A DNA stretch of 64,000 nt from Lojkania enalia (Eukaryota > Ascomycota > Dothideomycetes > Pleosporales). Made by a program: the position numbers and the translations under genes. Positions within the stretch are counted from its first letter, which is position 1. The number at the start of each line of letters is the position of its first letter. Location: positions 131,036 to 195,035 of the forward strand of contig ML986632.1 of assembly GCA_010094045.1 (NCBI GenBank). The letters are read 5' to 3'. Positions 56,578 through 64,000 of this stretch are shown here, piece after piece. Under the pieces are notes generated by a model. That model was not told the origin of the DNA and did not search any database. It saw nothing but the letters and a program-made list of their open reading frames with translations.

Positions 56578-59500
56578 TCAACGCCAGACACTCTTCGTGC
56601 CACCCATAAGACTACCCCGCGAACCCGTCGAAGAGTTGTTGCTCAATCGGATAGGGGCACTCTTCAATGATGATCCATCTCGCGCTCGCTCTTCTCCAAC
56701 GGCCATAGTCGTCCGCCTTGCGGCCCCCTTTACGACGGGCGCTGTTCGCGGACTTAGCACACTGTTCTTCCAATCACCATCACGCTCACTCTTTACCATG
56801 CGGCGCGCTGCGCTAGAGGAAAACATTGCGTTCTCGTTGGGCGGACTGCACGATGTTGCCGCAGTTGGGCTACGGCGACGATGGGCTCGATTGATAGGAG
56901 CGACTGAGCCAGAATTTGTGGAGGAGCGGCGTTTAATAGCAGATCCAATCTTACGTGCATCAGAACAATCCATGGCCCATTTCTCCTCTTCCGAAGCAGA
57001 AGAGTTCCCGCTTTCTGCTGGCGTAACATCCGTCGATGATTTGGCGTTTTCAACCATACTAAGGGACGAAGGACGGATGGTGTTTGTCCCTATCTCTCGC
57101 AACGGGGAAATCGGGGAGTGCTCGGAGTCCGAAGAAGGGCTCATCTTTGGGGGAGAGCCATCTATCTTCTTTGATAAAAATCCTGCCTGAAAACGATTGG
57201 ATCGAGGCTTGAGGTCCATAGACGTTTGTGGAGGCGTTGGTATTGGGGACGAGCCGTTTCCATCCAGAACTGATTCAGGTACAATGTTTGGAAGTGTTGG
57301 GGGTATCAGTTCAATTGAAGAGTTCGTAGGCGTCGATTCAATCTGCTGAGGTGTCGCTTGAAACTCTGCTAAAGTACCGTTCTCGGTGTCGTCTCGCCAA
57401 CGCACGACACGCTTGGCCTTGGTCGGCGATTTCTTCTTGGGGGTGAATTGGACGCCTTTCCTAGCTCCCCCCATCTTTCGTCGTCGCGGAGATCCCTTTA
57501 TAGGAGAGGTTGACAGATGCGGAGCTTCCATGACGGTAGGCATAGGAAGAGGCTTCATTGGTGACGGTCCAGCAATGTTAACCGGCCTTCGTCGTTTGGG
57601 CGTGCCATGTCGACTAGGTGCAAAGTATTCCGTCATAGGTAATCCACCATCGGGTCGGATTGTCTGCGAAGTAGCATTCGTACAGGAAGACATAATCTTG
57701 GTGAGAATCTTCTTTGCCGCCTGCACTGCCTCTTCTTCTTCCATCATTGCAATCTGATTAAGGATTGAGATGGTCTCAATATGTGCCTGCACTAATACTT
57801 GCACAAGCGCCGCATCACCGCTCTTCTCCTGCTCGACAATAGCCGCATATGCTTCATGAGTGGCTAGAGACTTGAAATACTCATAGTCGCGAGTGAGAGA
57901 CAAGGCGTCCGGGCTATCGGTAGAACCGTCCACTTCGCTCAATTGCCGTAAGCCGACTTGATAAGCGGTCTCTACCTTGCCCAACCAATTGGCTCGGTCG
58001 AGCTTTCGATGGCAATGTTGTCGGGTCTGCTCGAGCTCTACCGAAACACCAACGGCAGTATTTCGCATTGCTGTTAGGGCCTCTGGTGGGTCTTCACCCT
58101 CCCGAATCTCCTTGACATTGTCAAATGCCGCGATCCAAGACGAAATAAGCGCAATTCGTTTCTCGGCCTGCTTCAAGGTTCTCATTGTCACTAGCCTTTC
58201 TTTTCGTTCTCCGATAGAGTCGTCGTATGCTAAGCGAAGGCGAGCGATTGCTTCCCTGAGAATACCTTCCTTCTTCTCGCTTTGCTTTTGGAACTTAATG
58301 AATGCGCTCCCCTCGTAGTCCTTCTGCTTCTTCATCAATTCATCAATGAGAGCTCGTTGCTCATCAATTTTCTTAAGGTAGTCTTTGACGTGCCTGTTTA
58401 CGTTGAAAACGTTCTTTGTGACTTTAGTTTGGATGTTCTTCGCTCGGTTGGCATATCGCAGAGTGTTCTGGGTCTCATCAAAGTGAGCGCTCGATGGACT
58501 GACACAGACGATCATAACCGTCCGACAATTCCCCCCTAAAGAAAACTTCAGCAACCGGGTGAGCTTGGAGTTACGGTACGGGATGTGGTTTCGTTTTCGA
58601 GGGTCACACAAGGCGTTAATGCAGCTTCCGAGGGCGAGCAGCGACTTGTTGATGTTGGCACCTTCAATTAACCTTTCGCCCCGATTCTTCGTTGCACTCG
58701 CTCGCTCACTGCCTGCTAGATCAATGATGCTGAGGGTTGCCATGGTGTGGGGCTCGTTCACGGAAGCATTTCTGTCCTTCGAAGATACATTGATCTGTAG
58801 TACGGCGTGCGATCGGGAGGACGTAGCATTGGCTTCAGTCGGAGACATGGTGCGATATTCGTTTCCTCGTATTATCATGTCCATCACTTCTTGGACCTAC
58901 GGTATCATAAGTGTACCGTCGAAAACCTTATAAAGACTGGCTTACATTCTGTGGACGATGACTTGAAAGGCCTGCGACGGAAACAGCTTGGTGTGCATCC
59001 TCCCGCAACATCAGTGGCTGTTTACTGCCACCCTCTACGAGGAGGTCACGGATCGTCTCATTATAGATCTCGAGGTAAGAGAGTGTGACTTCAGTAACTT
59101 TCTCCTCCTGCAGGTCCTGTATCCGTTCAAAAAGCTCCTGCATAGTAAGAAAGATGATTCCCGGTTGTTGGGCCGTTCCCCTAAAATCCTCGTCAGGTTG
59201 GATAGACGGCAAGGTGGCTAGAGAGGACGTACGTAATAGTATGAGTCTTTCCACAGCCTGTTGCGCCATAGGCAAATACAGTAGCATTGTATCCTTCTAA
59301 CACGCTGTCAAGTAAGGGCTTTGTTGTGGCTTCGTAAACATCACCCTGGGATGTGTTCTCGTCAAAGACGCGGTCGAAAGCGAACGTTTGGTCTTTGACC
59401 CTCTTGCCTTGGGGAACGACTGATCTAGAGAAACGCTGGACGGGATTATCTTCTGGAGGGTCAAAGACGCTGTCATGGGGTTAGGTCTATATCAACAAAC

Positions 59501-59721
59501 AGCAAGTGGAAACTAGCGTACAGACACTTCTCATCCATAATCTTGATAACAGGACGAATTCCCTTCTGGTGAAGCTTCGGGGTCGGCGCTGCTGCTAATG
59601 AACCATCCCCAAGAAAGAGAGTTTGGTCGTCGCATCTTGCTAATTGAGCTGCTTCTCGAATTGTAAAAGGACGGACCCGGACGGTGACAGAGATCGAGGA
59701 CGCGCCATCGGTGGCCGCCAT
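56578..59721 (-). CDS. KIP3: Kinesin-8 motor (Kip3 type)
   Basis: Exons 59721-59522, 59469-59233, 59180-58946 and 58896-56578 (introns about 50 nt; phases 2, 2, 0) encode 996 aa. N-terminal motor: SISVTVRVRPFTIREA, P-loop GATGCGKT at about 135-142 followed by HTITGT, switch I NATSSRSHA near 247-255, switch II DLAGSERA near 285, and NIPYRNSKLTRLL-type loop (HIPYRNSKLTRLLKFSLGG). The neck and coiled coil follow (RHVKDYLKKIDEQRALIDELMKKQKD), then a basic Ser/Pro-rich tail with SPRRRK and SPTKAKR patches. Kinesin-8 proteins walk to microtubule plus ends and promote depolymerisation, setting spindle length and nuclear position. The class assignment rests on a motor of this form with extended loop 2 and this neck; kinesin family is certain. 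Confidence 0.93.
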
Positions 59722-60918
59722 GATAACTGGCTTAGGTAGTAAGGGATTGAAAATATGCGCACACCAGATTCAAAGTCCTGTGCGTGAGCGTGGTGTTGAG
59801 CGAGGGTACGGTTGCGGTTCTCGATGCTGGAGTCCCGAAATTGTTTACTTGCCGCGCACGGGCCAAAAACAGACAGGGATCATGAAACTGGAACCAGCCC
59901 ACAAGCACGTGAATGCCCTTAGTCATCCGTACCTTCGATATAACCGAGCATGAAGGGAAATGTGTCCAGTTCATCGGCTTCGAAACATCTCTAAATGCCA
60001 AACCAACCTCTTGCAAGCAGTATTCATATTACCTCTGCGATAGAGCCTCACGAGCATCTCGAATGCCATCGCGCATCTGACAAAGAGTCCGGTCCGCCGT
60101 CTCCTGCTGACCATTTCTTTTCAAGTCCTCTATAATGACAGTTGAGAGCATCTCGTAAGCTTACTGCTATGGAAAAATTTTTTTTTTTTTTTTTAAAAAA
60201 TAAAAAAAAAAAGAACTAACCAACCCAGTGTGCCACTGTACTTCTAATTCCCTATACAGATGTGGCTGTGTGTTTCACTGATTCTTTGTCATTTGGCGAC
60301 GTGCTTCGAGTTCACGGCAATACGGAAATCTTTCGTCTCTCTTTCGCCTCTCATGCACCTCCTACCTTCGAAAAGCACGGCATCTGTCATGCTGGTCATT
60401 GCGTCGAGGAGCAAGCAAGATTCGTATTCGGTTCTGCAGGACATTAGCCCGCCGCGAAAGCACAGCAACGTCTAGCGGAAGGTCGAACCTTGATATCCAG
60501 CAACACACATCGCGAGGGCGCTGTAGGTACTCGACAAGGGGGAATAATTATCCGTGGCCAAGGCAGGATGGTTGAACCAGTGGGGTGGAAAGGAGCACCA
60601 CTGGCCATTCCGTATGGATCTTCGCTGCAAACGGGTGTGTAACCAGGCTGACGGTTATGCGAGCCTGAAAAGCTGCACATGGAGCAAGGGCACAAGCTTA
60701 GTACGACCACACCTCATGACACTTTTAAGAACAGCAAAACACAACTTTCATTTCTAAGCCATAAAACTTCCAGCAAAGCGAAAGACAGGAAACTCCTCGT
60801 TAACCCTCATCAACAGGTTCGCCACGTCAACTGATCCAAAGCAAATGGTGTCCACTGCTTAATCGCTAGGGAGCCGCTTGACGACGGGCTGGTCAAGCCA
60901 TCAGCGCCGAGCTCCTAT
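59722..60918. other. 1.2-kb spacer with T17/A tract
   Basis: No gene recognised. T17 at 60178-60194 runs into an A-rich block (60195-60212). The kinesin promoter lies at its left end; the right end is downstream of the DUF4360 gene. Confidence 0.5.
60178..60212. repeat. T17 / A-rich inverted homopolymer
   Basis: A run of 17 T changes directly into A6, one T and A11. Same arrangement as at 55601-55624. Confidence 0.85.
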
Positions 60919-61650
60919 TTAGGATGTGCACTGCTGCCATTGGACGTACACAACTTGGGTGAACTTAAGATCCGTGGAATCAGTGGTCAGTAGACCTGTA
61001 GCAGACCCATTATTGGACGTTAGGCGAACTTGGGAGTTGATGTTGAGGAGGCCCTCAGCACCGCAGGGCGACCAGACAACCGAGGTGCTGTCAGCCTGAT
61101 CGTGCTTGAGATAGTCACCATTGACGGGGCCAACGAATGTGTACTCCGTGCTGGACTATTCGGATGTTAGCAGCACTGATCATAAGGACTGAGAATAGAC
61201 GTACCTGGTCGGTCTGGCCGGAGAAGTAGTAGGTTGACTTCAAGGTACCAGTGATGCCCTTCTGGATGGCAGCATAGCCACGGTAGTCAGCGCTCAAAAT
61301 GGAGTACTGGAAGCCACCTGGGTAGGTGAGGTGGACGTTAAGCTGGCAGTTCTTGCGGTTCTCAACGGGGCTAATGCCGGGCCCAATACTGGCGATATAG
61401 GTATCAAAGATGAGAGTCATCGTAGTCCTGTCATTGGAAAGCTGGGAGCTCAAAGTTCCTTGTGGGCATCCAGTACCACCATAGGTGACACCGTTAATTT
61501 GGACCTGGCGGAGTAAGCAAGATGATAATGCAGTTCTTGCAGCGCACGAAATACCGTTCCTGGTGGCGGAGCAACACCAAGCTCAACACCGGGGATAGGA
61601 ATGCCAGGTGCGGCAGCAACGGCGGGAATGAGAGCAAGGAGCCACTTCAT
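60919..61650 (-). CDS. Secreted DUF4360 protein
   Basis: Exons 61650-61555, 61504-61205 and 61155-60919 (introns of 50 and 49 nt, both phase 0) encode 210 aa. A signal peptide is clear (MKWLLALIPAVAAA). The mature protein has the DUF4360 pattern: VTYGGTGCPQGTLSSQLSND, TLIFDTYIASIGPG, ENRKNCQLNVHLTYPGGFQYSILSADYRGYA, TYYFSGQ, then after the second intron EYTFVGPVNGDYL, WSPCGAEGLLNINSQVRL and a C-terminal VQWQQC. Four or more cysteines are arranged as in the family and probably form disulfides. It is a beta-rich secreted protein of unknown function, common in ascomycetes and often species-expanded; it could be a wall or host-contact protein. Confidence 0.92.
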
Positions 61651-63950
61651 GTTGATGATGTTTGGGGCTTGCGAATTGCAGGTGTAGTGATTCTGTAAGT
61701 AGGAGGGTGTCTCTGGATGGCGACTTGATGGATATCAATCCAAGGGAATTGCGACGAAGTTATATACAAGTCCGTCGGCAACCCCGTCCCTGGCCCCGGT
61801 TGTACAAATCCTACTTTTCTTGCATCACCTATCGATGTCACCACCCTGCCTGGTCTCGAAAACTGATGCCAAGTCGACTCTATAATATCCAGTACGGATG
61901 GTCCGGCGGGCCGTTGACGTTGATAGGTCAACATGACTTGTGTGCAACTCAGGTGAGTTCGTGTTGCCATGAGCCTAACTCTCCCGCCCGTAAACAGTGC
62001 CTCAAATCTGCCTCTTTGTGAACACCTAATCTCTGGGATGTATCGCAACATCCACTAGCAAATCGAGAATCAGCCTTCCAGCACTGCACTATGTGCAATT
62101 TACCAGGTGTGGCGGGCCATCCCTATCAATCGACCAAGGCGAGAAACCACGCGATCCCGGTCCAGAACTGCTGCCAGGCCGGCAGCATTTGGGTTTGCAA
62201 GGTATCCGACCAGGGATCCAACAAGTTGATACCACTCTCAGTTACCAAGCATCTTTTTGGTACAAGTTTACAGATGCAACAATTTCGAATACGGTTCTTA
62301 GATTCAAGATGCTGTTTTGGATCCGTCAACCCAGAATCAGATGACTTCAAAGCGTCTGCTTTTCGTGTCGGTTTTGTCCTACGGCTTCGATCACGGCTCA
62401 GCTTGTGGGTCAGCACGGGCGCCGTATATTGAGGTTGAATTGAGTGAATATAAAATTCTGGGGTGATGATCCTGAAATAGCACAACTGGACAGGGCAACA
62501 TGTGGAAGCGAGAACAAAGCAGCTAGAGTGACTCCACAGCGACAAGAAGACTCATTTATGTGGCTCGTATGGTGATGCAACATGATATTGTTGTGGTACC
62601 AAGCTCTGAAAATAGCATTGCGGTGGAGTCGAACAATGTGGTGAGCGTGGCCGTTTGAGCTATTCCATGTCGTAGATCTCAAAACGGGATGGAGAGATTG
62701 ATCTGTAGATTAACCTTAAATTAATGCTTGTCAGTCTGCCATTGTCAAGGCCCTGGTAGTAATCGAGCTTGGCAAGAGGCTGCTTCTGCAAGGCACTTAG
62801 TGGATCTGAAATGGGGTGATAAAAATAACAGCTTTTGCTGCAGCCAGATTCTGGGCCACGCAGGTTCCGGTAAATCCAGTGATGTGGACCATGAAAACCC
62901 TCAAAAAGCGTTGTGACGAATCCAGACCCGGCCTGACCCGGCCGACGAGCATTTTGTATACAGCCGATTTCGAGAGATTCGGCGCAATAAATTGAAAATT
63001 GATTACACACGGCATGTCACGAAGGCGCAAAGTCGGCTGGGTGCCGAAGAACGACTTGGCGGCCGGGAGCTTGGAGCTTGGGAAGAGACGAAAATGTGAG
63101 AGACTTCCCAAAAGAATGACTTGACGAGATGCGCAGCAGAAGATACGAGAGAGGAGTGCAGTAGCCTGGAAGTGAAAAGGACAGTTTGCGCCAACCTACA
63201 ATTCCAATACCACGCACGTCTCTGCAGCACCAGCAACAATACGATTGACCGCATCTCCTCTCCCGAAGCAAACTGAGGGAAAGACGCAGCGCCTGGGGTT
63301 CCAATGCTCGAGTTCTAGAGTTGGTCGCTTGGGCGAGTACTAGAATCGTTCAGGCCACGATGGAGTCCGGCTAAAGAGCTCCAGTCGCCGCCTCGGTTTG
63401 GGCGCCAAAGCCGCGATCATGACGACAGGAGCGCTCCCACATTGCAAGCCGGTTCGCAATGCTACGTCCTAAAAGAAAGAGAAGCCAGTGACACCTATTT
63501 CTTGTCGACGCGCGACAGAGCTAGACAGTAGTTTGAAAAGCCAGCTAACCTAAGCTTGCTCCGCTGCCTCGGCGTCGGCGTGTCTAGGGCTTTGAAAAAT
63601 CGCGGTTGATGGTAGCCTGTTTAGCACAGAGAGTAGATGGTCTCTGAGACGGTATGCTTGATTCAGAATCAGGGCGCGGATCGAGGAATAGGAGGATGGT
63701 GGTCGGAGGTGAGAGTTGAAGATGCGGAATCAACCCTCCGAGAGAGGAAAGCGGCATGCGCCACCGTTTGTGGCTGCGCCAGGTATTTGACATTGCGGCA
63801 CCAGCGGAGGTCAAATATCTCAAATCCTCATTGTACATATAAACCCTCCTTCGAAGACTTCGGAGTCTGCTGTCCACGCATAGAATATTCGACACCGCCA
63901 CAGTGAAGCTTTTCGCTACCTTTTTCTTCATTATTCTATCCTACACCTTT
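61651..63950. other. 2.3-kb gene-free stretch
   Basis: No coding region supported on either strand. The left end holds the DUF4360 promoter; the right end is CT-rich with a CATATAAAC element near 63836, upstream of a possible gene start. Confidence 0.5.
61760..61766 (-). promoter_or_regulatory. TATA box of the DUF4360 gene
   Basis: The minus strand reads TATATAA about 110 bp before the start codon at 61650. Confidence 0.45.
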
Positions 63951-64000
63951 ATGTCATTTCTCTCACGACTAGTTCGAAACTTCTCCATGACCGGCCCAGC
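63951..64000 (+). CDS. Possible start of a gene cut by the window edge
   Basis: ATG at 63951 after a CT-rich leader and a TATA-like element about 115 bp upstream opens MSFLSRLVRNFSMTGPA, which runs off the window. The basic, Ser-containing start could be a mitochondrial presequence. Only 16 full codons are visible, so this is tentative. Confidence 0.35.
   Translation, partial: MSFLSRLVRNFSMTGP

Noticed and set aside
1..64000. tRNA genes, CRISPR arrays, intact transposons
   Set aside because: Scanned by eye for T-loop GGTTCGA contexts, regularly spaced repeats and transposase or reverse-transcriptase motifs; none convincing. The only RT-like domain is inside PRP8.

Overview
The window is nuclear DNA of a filamentous ascomycete (Pezizomycotina). 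The evidence is compact genes with short GT-AG introns (mostly 40-210 nt, with CTNAC-like branch sites), CT-rich leaders, and fungal families throughout: Pho8-type phosphatase, DUF3405, DUF4360, LicD-like, AA9 LPMO, GH93 and TRI12-type MFS. The class cannot be fixed from sequence alone; a plant- or litter-associated lifestyle is inferred from the LPMO and arabinanase-like genes. No rRNA, tRNA, CRISPR array or intact transposon was recognised.

Layout. 0-8 kb: an unknown four-TM protein, vacuolar alkaline phosphatase (PHO8-like) followed by an 81-bp tandem duplication, a SAM methyltransferase, and Pol III subunit RPC34/RPC6 on the minus strand. 9-16 kb: a five-exon TRI12-type MFS pump, a cyclopropane-fatty-acid-synthase-like methyltransferase (minus) and a DHA2-type MFS pump. 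16-25 kb: the spliceosome core gene PRP8 (2369 aa) and an unknown protein. 25-34 kb: a secreted AA9 LPMO, a large unknown C-terminal membrane protein whose reading frame is cut by one TAG, and a secreted GH93-like enzyme. 34-41 kb: an NCS1 purine-cytosine permease, a decayed cytochrome P450, and an NmrA-like protein. 42-48 kb: a LicD-like protein and a DUF3405 membrane protein, with a GC-rich spacer carrying (AGC)10. 50-54 kb: a three-exon small protein whose first exon is 8 nt, and a divergent pair of unknown genes. 54-62 kb: a zinc-less medium-chain oxidoreductase with a poly(A) leader, kinesin-8 (KIP3-like) and a secreted DUF4360 protein. A partial gene may start at the right edge.

How the genes relate. 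Most are unrelated housekeeping or accessory genes on both strands; I see no convincing biosynthetic cluster. Two MFS pumps flanking the CFA-like gene, and the permease/P450-remnant/NmrA stretch, are the only accessory-looking groups. Exon joins were checked by hand for reading phase; protein families were assigned by remembered motifs, not by database search. I did not find a clear novel multi-gene system. The most useful leads are the TAG-interrupted gene, the P450 relic, the micro-exon gene, the PRP8 intron position and the poly(A) leader.
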